Source: CAILAD01 sp964397085
Lineage (GTDB): Bacteria; Patescibacteriota; Saccharimonadia; CAILAD01; BJGX01
DNA: 17,077 bases
Reading direction: 5' to 3'
Assembly (NCBI GenBank): GCA_964397085.1
Contig: CAYNHH010000016.1
Span: 1-17,077, forward strand
The position numbers and the translations under genes were made by a program. A model generated the notes under the pieces. The model searched no databases, was not told where the DNA came from, and saw only the letters and a program-made list of their open reading frames with translations. Below, in pieces: positions 1 through 5,760 of the stretch (positions are counted from its first letter, which is position 1; every line of letters starts with the position of its first letter).

Positions 1-10
1 TATATTGAGG

Positions 11-24
11 GGCTTGTTCAAGCC
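11..24. repeat. short perfect inverted repeat
   Basis: GGCTTG-TT-CAAGCC forms a perfect 6-bp hairpin near the window edge, downstream of the minus-strand glcD-like operon. No T-tract follows on either strand, so I do not call it an intrinsic terminator. It may belong to the hairpin-rich segment at 39-124. Confidence 0.4.
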
Positions 25-55
25 TATTGTCTATTGCTCGCTAGCGCTCGACAGC

Positions 56-92
56 CCCGACGGAAAGTCGGGATCCCGATCGAAGCATCGGG
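56..92. repeat. tandem pair of covarying mini-hairpins
   Basis: Two hairpins lie back to back: CCCGAC(56-61)-GGAAA-GTCGGG(67-72) and CCCGAT(75-80)-CGAAGC-ATCGGG(87-92). The stems are the same except for one base pair, C:G in the first and T:A in the second. This compensated difference suggests duplication of a structured palindrome with the pairing kept. No coding frame explains the segment. Function is unknown; RNA 3'-end protection or a mobile palindrome are options. Confidence 0.6.
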
Positions 93-137
93 ACTTGCGT
101 GTCTACCATTCGCTGGCTAGCGAACCACCACGTCCGC
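93..137 (-). pseudogene. tRNA-Leu-like 5' half with hairpin in D-loop
   Basis: Read on the minus strand, the segment begins GCGGACGTGGTGG and continues to TGGTAGACACGCAAGTC. This matches the acceptor 5' strand, D-stem (GTG/CAC) and D-loop of the intact tRNA-Leu at 3253-3339. A 16-nt palindrome (109-124, TTCGCT-GGCT-AGCGAA) replaces the short AATT of the D-loop. The expected anticodon arm is replaced by hairpins, and neither a T-arm nor the matching acceptor strand CGTCCGC lies between here and position 1. It is probably a broken tRNA-Leu. An expanded or interrupted tRNA with its 3' half beyond the window cannot be excluded. Confidence 0.45.
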
Positions 138-167
138 ATAGACTATTGTTTGGAAATAACAGCGCTT

Positions 168-176
168 ATTGTAACA
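168..176 (-). promoter_or_regulatory. extended -10 upstream of the tRNA-Leu-like segment
   Basis: On the minus strand TGT-TACAAT forms an extended -10 box (TACAAT is at 173-168) about 30 nt upstream of the tRNA-Leu-like 5' end at 137, in the same orientation. It suggests that the region was, or still is, transcribed. No good -35 is seen. Confidence 0.3.
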
Positions 177-196
177 TAATCATGCTGTTTTGAGTA

Positions 197-514
197 CTAC
201 TTGAGTAACCAGTACATGTATACAAGTAATGACCCTACTGCAAAGCCAAATGGAATGAATATATAGCGATTTATTACAAAATAAATCTCTTTTGGTTCAT
301 TCCATATATTCTGGTTTTTCTTAGGAATTTTTTTGTAATACTTCTTATAATTATCCCAAATTCCTTGAGCCGAAATAAATCCCCATACTGAGTAGATGAG
401 TAATAAAATTCCAACACCAAGTATACCTATGTTGTTGCCATACAATGCAAGCAGTACAGAACCAATAAGTAATATAACGAGTGTAGCCTTAGCAAGTTTT
501 TTATTGATAGACAT
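197..514 (-). CDS. small three-helix membrane protein, unknown family
   Basis: This 105-residue protein of unrecognised family has hydrophobic segments at about residues 9-24, 28-47 and 84-104. A basic, polar loop (KKYYKKIPKKNQN) lies between the second and third helices, so it is almost certainly an integral inner-membrane protein. It starts 5 nt after the stop of the glcD-like flavoprotein with no clear Shine-Dalgarno site, which suggests translation by re-initiation in a two-gene operon. It could be a membrane partner that docks the soluble flavoprotein, but only position supports this. No catalytic residues are recognisable. Confidence 0.7.
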   Translation of the reverse strand: MSINKKLAKATLVILLIGSVLLALYGNNIGILGVGILLLIYSVWGFISAQGIWDNYKKYYKKIPKKNQNIWNEPKEIYFVINRYIFIPFGFAVGSLLVYMYWLLK

Positions 515-519
515 GATGA

Positions 520-2154
520 TTAGTGGTTGTAGGTAGATGGAAGATGCTCGTACAGTTGATCCATAGAGTATTCTTTACGCATCTTAACCATAGCATCTTC
601 TTTTGAGACCCCTAATTTTACCCCTGGATTGAGAATATGCAGAGGATCAAACATAGTCTTTATCTCTTCAAAAAGTGAATATATTTTCGCACCAAACATT
701 TCTTTTAGGTAAGGTCCACGCATAATACCGTCGTTATGTTCTGCAGTAGTACTACCGTGGTATTTGATCACCATTTTGTAGTAATCATCTGTCAGCTCAA
801 AAATCTTCGCTCTATCACGCATATTGCTGAGGTCAAGAAATGGTTGCATATGCATATTGCCGTTACCCGCGTGACCCCAGGTAGCAATTTTGATGCCGTA
901 TTTCTTAAACAAACCGTATGCGCTATCAAGGTATTCTGTGAGATTTTCAACAGGCACCACGCCATCTTCAATGATTGGTAAGGCCTTTTTGGCACCCGGC
1001 TGAGTCCAGATTACTGCTGCAGCTCCCCGGCGAATGCGCCACAACTCAGTCTGCTCATTTAGAGTATCGGCAGTACGCACTATTTTGGTAAATTCTGAGA
1101 GTATCTTATGAGCTTTTTTAGCTTTTTTGTTACGATCTTTTGGTTTATGATCATCAAACTCAACAAGCAAGATTAGTTGTGGTAAATCTTCTATGTCTAT
1201 ACCGTGTAACATTTCTGGCTTATTCTCACGCATAAAATCTAGCGTGTGGTAATCCACCATCTCAACAGCACTTGGGTCAAGTGGAAGTATTTTCCGTACT
1301 GCATCCTCGGCTTTTTTAAGGTCATCAAAATGCCCCACTAGTAGGTTGGTCTGGGGATTGTATGGTGCTGTGTGAAAGGTAATTTCGGTAACAATTCCGA
1401 GTGTACCCTGCGACCCGATAATAAGTTGACTTAGATCAAATGAGCCGTCACTGCCTCGCACATCCCACAGGTCATAGCCAGCTGAGTTCTTGCTAACGGT
1501 AAGCTTAGAGTTGTGAAGCGTTTCTTTGTGATCCATCAGCAATTTATCTACTTCACGATACAGATGGCCTTCAAAGTCAGCTTGGGATTTTTTCTTTTTA
1601 AGTTCTTTTTTATTTAGACGGCCTGTGACAATTACGTCGCCATTACTCAATACAACCTTTAGACTCTTCACCCAATTGCGCGTAGCTCCGTATTTAATTG
1701 TTTTTTCTCCAGCTGCATTGTTCGCTACAGCTCCACCAACAGTACAAAAGTCTATACTTGCCGGATAAGGTGGTAAAAAGCGCCAATGGCTTTGTAGTAT
1801 TCCTTGCAGGTGGGAGTAAATCATACCTGGCTCGACAGTAACTGTGGTAGTAGTGATATCCTTTAGGCCCTTCATATGGGCTGGAAACACCAACACGGCG
1901 CCATCTCCGAGAGCGCCACCACCTTGGTCGGTACCCTTTCCTCGCGCTGTAATTGCCACCTTGGTTCCTTCTTGGGTTTTCCAATTTAAGTATTTTACGG
2001 TATTTACTACATCAGTCTCATTGCGGGGATAAATAATAATCTGTGGTTTGACCTTAAAAATACTTCCGTCAGTAGAAAAGAAGTCTCTAGCTTGTTCTGA
2101 AGTAGTTACTTCACCACTAAGTTGGCTAGATAGGTCATGAATGAGGGGTTTCAT
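520..2154 (-). CDS. FAD-linked oxidase, GlcD/D-lactate dehydrogenase type
   Basis: The 544 residues have the usual length and order of the GlcD/Dld family. The PCMH-type FAD-binding domain (about 35-265) contains ITARGKGTDQGGG (68-80) and TVGGAVANNAAGE (138-150), and IGSQGTLGIVTE follows. The C-terminal FAD-oxidase cap carries GHAGNGNMH and AEHNDGIMR, equivalent to the family GHxGxGNxH and EHGxGxxR metal and substrate-binding motifs. It ends with DPLHILNPGVKLG, the standard terminus. Such enzymes oxidise a 2-hydroxy acid such as D-lactate or glycolate to the 2-oxo acid and pass electrons to quinone or another carrier. No Fe-S partner (GlcF/LutA) is present here. Substrate cannot be assigned from sequence; D-lactate is the best guess in a fermenter. 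Start is ATG 2154, with a -10 six nt upstream. Confidence 0.88.
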   Translation of the reverse strand: MKPLIHDLSSQLSGEVTTSEQARDFFSTDGSIFKVKPQIIIYPRNETDVVNTVKYLNWKTQEGTKVAITARGKGTDQGGGALGDGAVLVFPAHMKGLKDITTTTVTVEPGMIYSHLQGILQSHWRFLPPYPASIDFCTVGGAVANNAAGEKTIKYGATRNWVKSLKVVLSNGDVIVTGRLNKKELKKKKSQADFEGHLYREVDKLLMDHKETLHNSKLTVSKNSAGYDLWDVRGSDGSFDLSQLIIGSQGTLGIVTEITFHTAPYNPQTNLLVGHFDDLKKAEDAVRKILPLDPSAVEMVDYHTLDFMRENKPEMLHGIDIEDLPQLILLVEFDDHKPKDRNKKAKKAHKILSEFTKIVRTADTLNEQTELWRIRRGAAAVIWTQPGAKKALPIIEDGVVPVENLTEYLDSAYGLFKKYGIKIATWGHAGNGNMHMQPFLDLSNMRDRAKIFELTDDYYKMVIKYHGSTTAEHNDGIMRGPYLKEMFGAKIYSLFEEIKTMFDPLHILNPGVKLGVSKEDAMVKMRKEYSMDQLYEHLPSTYNH

Positions 2155-2160
2155 CTATAT

Positions 2161-2190
2161 AGCATAACAATTTTGAGGGTACTATGTAAA
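2161..2190 (-). promoter_or_regulatory. promoter of glcD-like gene, predicted leaderless
   Basis: On the minus strand, TTTACA (2190-2185) is followed by an 18-nt spacer and TATGCT (2166-2161). A TG one base before the -10 makes it an extended -10. Only ATATAG separates it from the ATG at 2154, so the expected transcription start falls on the start codon. Confidence 0.5.
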
Positions 2191-2196
2191 GTAGAC

Positions 2197-2225
2197 TTGA
2201 CCAAAACACTTGATGATAGTAAGGT
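2197..2225 (+). promoter_or_regulatory. possible promoter of Rpf-like gene
   Basis: TTGACC (2197-2202) with a 17-nt spacer and TAAGGT (2220-2225) is the best plus-strand candidate. The -35 is good but the -10 is poor. The -35 boxes of the two divergent genes lie only 6 bp apart. If it is correct, the leader before ATG 2239 is about 7 nt. Confidence 0.3.
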
Positions 2226-2238
2226 AACAATAAGCAGT

Positions 2239-3105
2239 ATGACAAAGAAAAAAACACGTACAAGTAAAAAGTCTCTCAAAAGTATCCCGCAAAATCGGCT
2301 CTTGGCTGGAGTACTCATCCTCGCCTTTGTTCTTGTTGGCGTTATTATTATCTATAATACTTTTGCTGGTGGTGTCACGGTATTTAAAGATAATCCAGAT
2401 TATTGGAGAGATAGAATTGGTTTTTGTGAATCTGGAGGAAGATATGACCGAATAGGGCCTAGTGGACATACGGGCAAGTACCAATACGACGTAGGAACCT
2501 GGAAAGGCGCGGTTGGACCAGAACTTGCCGCACAATATCCACAAGCCTATCTTGCACCGGGAGACGTACAAGAGATGGCTTTCAATAATACATTTGCCCG
2601 TCGTGGTACCCAGCCATGGAATGCCAGCTACCACTGCTGGATAAAAGGTGCAAATGTTCCAGCGGCTGCAGAAGACCAGGTAGGATCAGTAGCTGCAATT
2701 ACAATTGCAACACCGCCAACTCCACCAGCCAAACCATTTGGTGTCACTTCAGGTAGCTATAATGTAGTCATAAATGGTCGCGTAACACTCAATGACGTAG
2801 CGCTTGCAGGCGTAACTATTGCTACTTGTAGCGCAGACAGGATCGTCACTACGGATGGCGAGGGTAGATATTCATTTGCTGTTCCTGTTGGCCAAAATTT
2901 CTGCCTACGCCCTACAGGGGGAATACCGGCGGGTGCCACACTGACTCGCACCGCGAATAATGCCGAGCACTCTACTAGTCTGACCTTTGAAAACCAAATA
3001 GCGGGAGTAAATTGTTATAAACAATTCTGGTGTTTTTTGACCCCTAGCTATACATGGGATAGAAGCAGAGATGCAGGATATAATTTCTTTTATACAAAAC
3101 CCTAG
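2239..3105 (+). CDS. exported Rpf/lysozyme-like muralytic enzyme with Ig-like domain
   Basis: I choose the ATG at 2239 (288 aa) because the frame upstream overlaps the divergent gene and encodes no leader. Residues 1-20 are strongly basic, 21-40 form a membrane helix, and TFAGG could be a cleavage site. Residues 55-134 match the resuscitation-promoting-factor/transglycosylase fold: WRDRIGFCESGGRYD with the likely catalytic Glu64, GKYQYDVGTWKG, then FARRGTQPWNASYHCW. Cys63 and Cys133 are placed like the conserved Rpf disulfide. After a proline-rich linker (159-166), residues 174-225 resemble a carboxypeptidase-regulatory/SpaA-like beta-sandwich (RVTLNDVALAGVTI, TTDGEGRYSF). The C-terminus has a CYKQFWC motif. 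It probably cleaves peptidoglycan outside the membrane, in self-remodelling or on a host cell. The Rpf call is good; the C-terminal domain is tentative. Confidence 0.8.
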   Translation: MTKKKTRTSKKSLKSIPQNRLLAGVLILAFVLVGVIIIYNTFAGGVTVFKDNPDYWRDRIGFCESGGRYDRIGPSGHTGKYQYDVGTWKGAVGPELAAQYPQAYLAPGDVQEMAFNNTFARRGTQPWNASYHCWIKGANVPAAAEDQVGSVAAITIATPPTPPAKPFGVTSGSYNVVINGRVTLNDVALAGVTIATCSADRIVTTDGEGRYSFAVPVGQNFCLRPTGGIPAGATLTRTANNAEHSTSLTFENQIAGVNCYKQFWCFLTPSYTWDRSRDAGYNFFYTKP

Positions 3106-3127
3106 CACCCGATCAATATAATTTCTT

Positions 3128-3145
3128 TGGTGCGGATGAGAGGAC
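3128..3145 (-). repeat. displaced copy of the tRNA-Leu 3' end
   Basis: TGGTGCGGATGAGAGGAC matches 17 of 18 bases of 3253-3270, the 3' end of the complete tRNA-Leu (T-stem 3' strand, acceptor 3' strand, discriminator and CCA), in the same orientation. No 5' tRNA half adjoins it. Its acceptor strand CATCCGC is perfectly complementary to the 5' strand GCGGATG of the intact gene, whereas the current 3' strand pairs with one G:U wobble. This is the pattern left by integration at a tRNA 3' end, or by partial duplication. Confidence 0.6.
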
Positions 3146-3150
3146 AGCGC

Positions 3151-3178
3151 CTGAATTTCGCCAATGTGGCGAAGTCAG
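3151..3178. repeat. 12-bp inverted repeat
   Basis: CTGA-A-TTTCGCCA, loop ATG, TGGCGAAG-TCAG: a stem of 12 pairs with one bulged A and one G:U pair. It lies between the convergent Rpf-like gene and tRNA-Leu, in the insert bounded by the two tRNA-end copies. No T-tract follows on either strand. Confidence 0.6.
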
Positions 3179-3215
3179 ACTAACCTTTATGTTTCAAGTC
3201 CACCATTCTAGACAC

Positions 3216-3253
3216 AGTAACTAACATCCTAGAGTACTAGGGTGTTAGTTACT
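3216..3253. repeat. 17-bp hairpin abutting tRNA-Leu
   Basis: AGTAACTAACA(3216-3226) pairs with TGTTAGTTACT(3243-3253). Inside it, a T:G wobble and CCTAG/CTAGG close an AGTA loop. The stem begins at the encoded CCA end of tRNA-Leu, so on the minus strand it directly follows the mature tRNA. It could stop transcription or guide 3' processing, but no U-run follows. Confidence 0.7.
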
Positions 3254-3339
3254 GGTGCGGACGAGAGGACTTGAACCTCCAAGGGGTTGCCCCCACTAGC
3301 TTCTGAAGCTAGCGTGTCTACCAATTTCACCACATCCGC
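3253..3339 (-). tRNA. tRNA-Leu(CAG), CCA encoded
   Basis: Folding the minus strand gives acceptor GCGGATG/CGTCCGC (one G:U), D-stem GTG/CAC with AAATTGGTAGA, anticodon stem CTAGC/GCTAG with loop TTCAGAA (anticodon CAG), a long class II variable arm (GGGG-GCAA-CCCC) and T-stem GGAGG/CCTCT with loop TTCAAGT. Discriminator A and CCA are encoded. The long variable arm and A73 fit leucine. It reads CUG codons. All expected arms are present, so it looks functional. Confidence 0.95.
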
Positions 3340-3361
3340 TTAATTCATTTAAGTAGTAATC

Positions 3362-3391
3362 ATTCTACTACAGGCAGGTAATATATCTCAA
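3362..3391 (-). promoter_or_regulatory. promoter of tRNA-Leu
   Basis: On the minus strand, TTGAGA (3391-3386) with an 18-nt spacer and TAGAAT (3367-3362). The expected start lies about 15 nt upstream of the mature tRNA 5' end, a normal distance. It sits immediately downstream of the stop of the peptide-binding-protein gene. Confidence 0.5.
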
Positions 3392-3397
3392 GGCAAT

Positions 3398-5140
3398 CTA
3401 TTCGTGCTGACTAGCCTTGGTTGCTTCACGAGTCTGCACATACCATTTCTGAATATCTAAGAACCTATCGCTTGGTTCTACAAGTTTGTTTGCACTCAAA
3501 CCACCTACGGCTTTATTCTGGGCATAGTTGTAAAAAGGCGTGTAGAGTATTATCGCAGGTACATCTTTTGCCCAGAGTTGTAAAAATGCTGAGTATCGAC
3601 TATTTTTATATGCGGCATCTTTTGCAGTTCGGCCCGTCTCCAAGAACTTATCAGCTTCAGTGTTGGCATACTGGCTCAGATTTGATCCCGGATCAGCAGC
3701 TTGGGAAGAATGCCAGTAGGAATATACATCAGAGTCAATACCAAGACTTTGACCATATAACAAAACGTCGTAATTTCTAGGACGTATGAAGTTCTGTTGT
3801 AGCTCATCGAGTGACACTGCTGTTACATCTGAATTTACTCCTACGCTTGCCCACATCTGTTTTACAGAATCTGCTATTTCTTCATAGACTGAGCCTCTCA
3901 CGGTTACTATTCTTAAGCGTGTATTCTTTAGTTGTTCTGGATTAATTTGAGCAATCAGCTCTTTAGCTTTTTGCTCATTAAAGTCATAGCGAGGTACTGT
4001 ACTATCAAATCCTGAATAACCAGCTAGGATTGGGTAGCTTATTTTTGTTCCACGTCCATCGAGCTCGTCAGTAATGATGCTACTCTTATCTGTCGCAAGC
4101 GCTAGAGCCTGTCTTAATCGCACATCGCTCACGGCTGGTGCACGTAGGTTGAAAAATAGTGCACCATAGGCAGGTAAGTTGAGATTATGTATTGTCAAAT
4201 CATCAATCTGCTTTGCTTGTTTTGCAATTTCTGGCTTGGTTATCACAAAACCATTAACTTGCTTCTTTAGGTAGCCATCTAAAAAGTCATTACTATTTGA
4301 ATATTGAACAAACCTGATTTGCTCTATTAGTGGAGTGCCTGCAAAATACTCTTGGTACCTATCTAGTACTAGTTCATCCTGACCATCTTTTATCTCGCGA
4401 AGCTTAAATGGCCCACTGCCAACCGGCCGCTGATTAAACTCATAGGTTTTTAGCAGTGAGGGCTTAACCTTATCAAGTAAATGTTTGGGCAATACTCCGA
4501 CAGTCGTATTGAACAAAAATGAAGCATAGCTATTGGGTAAATTCAGCTGAATAGTTGATGGGTCAAGTACCTCATATTTTACGCCGCTCCAGTTTCCTGA
4601 AAGTGGGCTACGTGTATCTGGATTTTGAATTCTGTTAATTGTGAATGCAACATCATCAGCAGTCAGTTTTGCGCCATCCTGCCATTTGATACCTTTTTGA
4701 AGGTGAAATATGTAAGTTTTTTTATCAGCACTTATCTCCCAACTAGTTGCGATATCTCCAACTATTTTTCTATCACTTCCCACTTTGGTTAGTCCACTAA
4801 ACACCACGGCAGATACATCTGTTGTTGCTGAGTTGTCAGGAAATATTGGATTTACCCCTTTGACTGTGCCTACCAGTGCCTCTGTATAAGTACCTCCACT
4901 CGCGGGTGCCTGTGTGAGATATCGTGCATTTATTGCGTTATTCTGTTGCCAAAATCCCAATAGACTTATGGTCACTACTAGTATCCAGGCAACAAAAACC
5001 CAACGCGACACTCCAAGTTTTTGCCAACCGCCATAGATATGACGTTCTGAGTAGTTGAGTAGCCACATTCTCCATATATGAATACTGCGTCGTAGACGAC
5101 GACTATTTCTATTGAGTTGAAATTGAAAGTAAGAAGCCAT
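3398..5140 (-). CDS. membrane-anchored oligopeptide-binding protein (SBP_bac_5 family)
   Basis: The 580-residue protein is of the OppA/DppA family, the extracytoplasmic substrate-binding component of peptide ABC transporters. Typical features are GGTYTEALVGTVKGVNPIF (82-100), the block PDNSATTDVSAVVFSGLTK, TYIFHLQKGIKWQDGAKLTADDVAFT, and VGSGPFKL further on. Unlike most Gram-positive homologues it has no lipobox, and I see no cysteine in it. Instead it has about 45 basic, polar residues followed by a membrane helix (about 48-64), so it is anchored by an uncleaved N-terminal helix. It follows secG by 5 nt in an operon. No permease or ATPase gene is in the window, so it may be an orphan receptor or rely on distant genes. 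Peptide import would suit an auxotrophic epibiont; this is inference. Confidence 0.85.
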   Translation of the reverse strand: MASYFQFQLNRNSRRLRRSIHIWRMWLLNYSERHIYGGWQKLGVSRWVFVAWILVVTISLLGFWQQNNAINARYLTQAPASGGTYTEALVGTVKGVNPIFPDNSATTDVSAVVFSGLTKVGSDRKIVGDIATSWEISADKKTYIFHLQKGIKWQDGAKLTADDVAFTINRIQNPDTRSPLSGNWSGVKYEVLDPSTIQLNLPNSYASFLFNTTVGVLPKHLLDKVKPSLLKTYEFNQRPVGSGPFKLREIKDGQDELVLDRYQEYFAGTPLIEQIRFVQYSNSNDFLDGYLKKQVNGFVITKPEIAKQAKQIDDLTIHNLNLPAYGALFFNLRAPAVSDVRLRQALALATDKSSIITDELDGRGTKISYPILAGYSGFDSTVPRYDFNEQKAKELIAQINPEQLKNTRLRIVTVRGSVYEEIADSVKQMWASVGVNSDVTAVSLDELQQNFIRPRNYDVLLYGQSLGIDSDVYSYWHSSQAADPGSNLSQYANTEADKFLETGRTAKDAAYKNSRYSAFLQLWAKDVPAIILYTPFYNYAQNKAVGGLSANKLVEPSDRFLDIQKWYVQTREATKASQHE

Positions 5141-5145
5141 TTACT

Positions 5146-5364
5146 CTATCGCACAAGTAGCAAGCCTATGAGGCATGACACAAATATTACCGCAAGTACA
5201 ATTGTTGCAATAAATAGCGCCTGTTCAGCCCCTCGCTTGGTGCGATAAAAGCTCGACTCGCCGCCGAATGCAGAGCCCAGACCACTCCCTTGATTTTGTA
5301 AGAGTACCGAGATAATAAGCATGACGCTTGAAATAACAGTCACAATTGATAAGATGTTTTTCAT
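5146..5364 (-). CDS. secG: SecG, protein translocase subunit
   Basis: The 72 residues show the complete SecG pattern: an N-terminal helix (4-22), the motif LLQNQGSGLGSAFGG followed by FYRTKRGAEQ, and a second helix (about 49-70). SecG binds SecYE and assists SecA-driven export at the inner membrane. The ATG overlaps the TGA of the upstream holin-like gene (ATGA, 5361-5364). A strong AAGGAG (5378-5373) lies 8 nt before it, so translation should be coupled but independently initiated. The peptide-binding-protein gene follows after 5 nt. Confidence 0.93.
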   Translation of the reverse strand: MKNILSIVTVISSVMLIISVLLQNQGSGLGSAFGGESSFYRTKRGAEQALFIATIVLAVIFVSCLIGLLLVR

Positions 5365-5720
5365 GTAGTTTTCTCCTTGAGAATCAATAATTCAAATATA
5401 TAATTTACTAGCCAGACAATAATTACTGCTCCAACTGCAGCTTGCCATGAGTGAAGCTGGAAGGCCGGATAAAGTAGGCTGGTTATCCAAAGCATCAGCG
5501 CATTAACTACTAGAGTAAAAAACCCAAGTGTTAATTCTATTGCTGGTAAGCTAAGAATAATAATGAAGGGCCGAACAAGTGCGTTCACTAGCCCAAATAT
5601 CAAACTAGCAATAAGTAAGACTATCAGGCGATTGCCATAATCTACACTGGTAAATATCCAAGCAGCTGCAAATAAACCAATGGCATTTGCTAGCCAGCTC
5701 CATAAAAATCTTTGTAACAC
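5361..5720 (-). CDS. phage holin family 4-like (YvlD-type) membrane protein
   Basis: This 119-residue protein has four predicted membrane helices and the hallmarks of the Phage_holin_4_2/YvlD family (PF04020): the SLIFGLVNALVRPFI block near residues 39-53, PAIELTLGFFTLVVNALML around 59-77, and a further C-terminal helix. Despite the family name, these are usually chromosomal membrane proteins of unknown role, some linked to envelope stress, so lysis should not be assumed. The start is GTG 5720. An extended -10 (TGG-TAAAAT) ends 6 nt before it. It is the first gene of the operon with secG and the peptide-binding protein. Confidence 0.82.
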   Translation of the reverse strand: MLQRFLWSWLANAIGLFAAAWIFTSVDYGNRLIVLLIASLIFGLVNALVRPFIIILSLPAIELTLGFFTLVVNALMLWITSLLYPAFQLHSWQAAVGAVIIVWLVNYIFELLILKEKTT

Positions 5721-5726
5721 TCGCCT

Positions 5727-5735
5727 ATTTTACCA
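5727..5735 (-). promoter_or_regulatory. extended -10 of holin-secG operon, predicted leaderless
   Basis: On the minus strand TGG-TAAAAT occupies 5735-5727, followed by the six bases AGGCGA and the GTG start at 5720. The -35 is weak, as is usual with an extended -10. AGGCGA touches the start codon and is therefore too close to act as a Shine-Dalgarno site. Confidence 0.5.
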
Positions 5736-5760
5736 GAAAACAACTAATAAGAAAAGATGG

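Noticed and set aside
5..193. 62-codon plus-strand frame over the hairpin segment
   Set aside because: It runs across palindromes and a tRNA-like segment, has no ribosome site and no protein-like composition.
2137..2238. Upstream extension of the Rpf-like gene from ATG 2137
   Set aside because: It would overlap the divergent flavoprotein start and place 34 non-leader residues before the obvious basic signal-anchor start at 2239.
2182..2634. Minus-strand 150-codon frame opposite the Rpf-like gene
   Set aside because: The opposite strand encodes a clear domain with catalytic motifs; this frame has no recognisable family.
3105..3133. Terminator after the Rpf-like gene (GCACC...GGTGC)
   Set aside because: Only five base pairs with a long AT-rich loop and no T-run; too weak to call.
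5361..5720. Prophage lysis module suggested by the holin-like protein
   Set aside because: The YvlD-type family is mostly chromosomal, the gene is in an operon with secG, and no phage genes are nearby.
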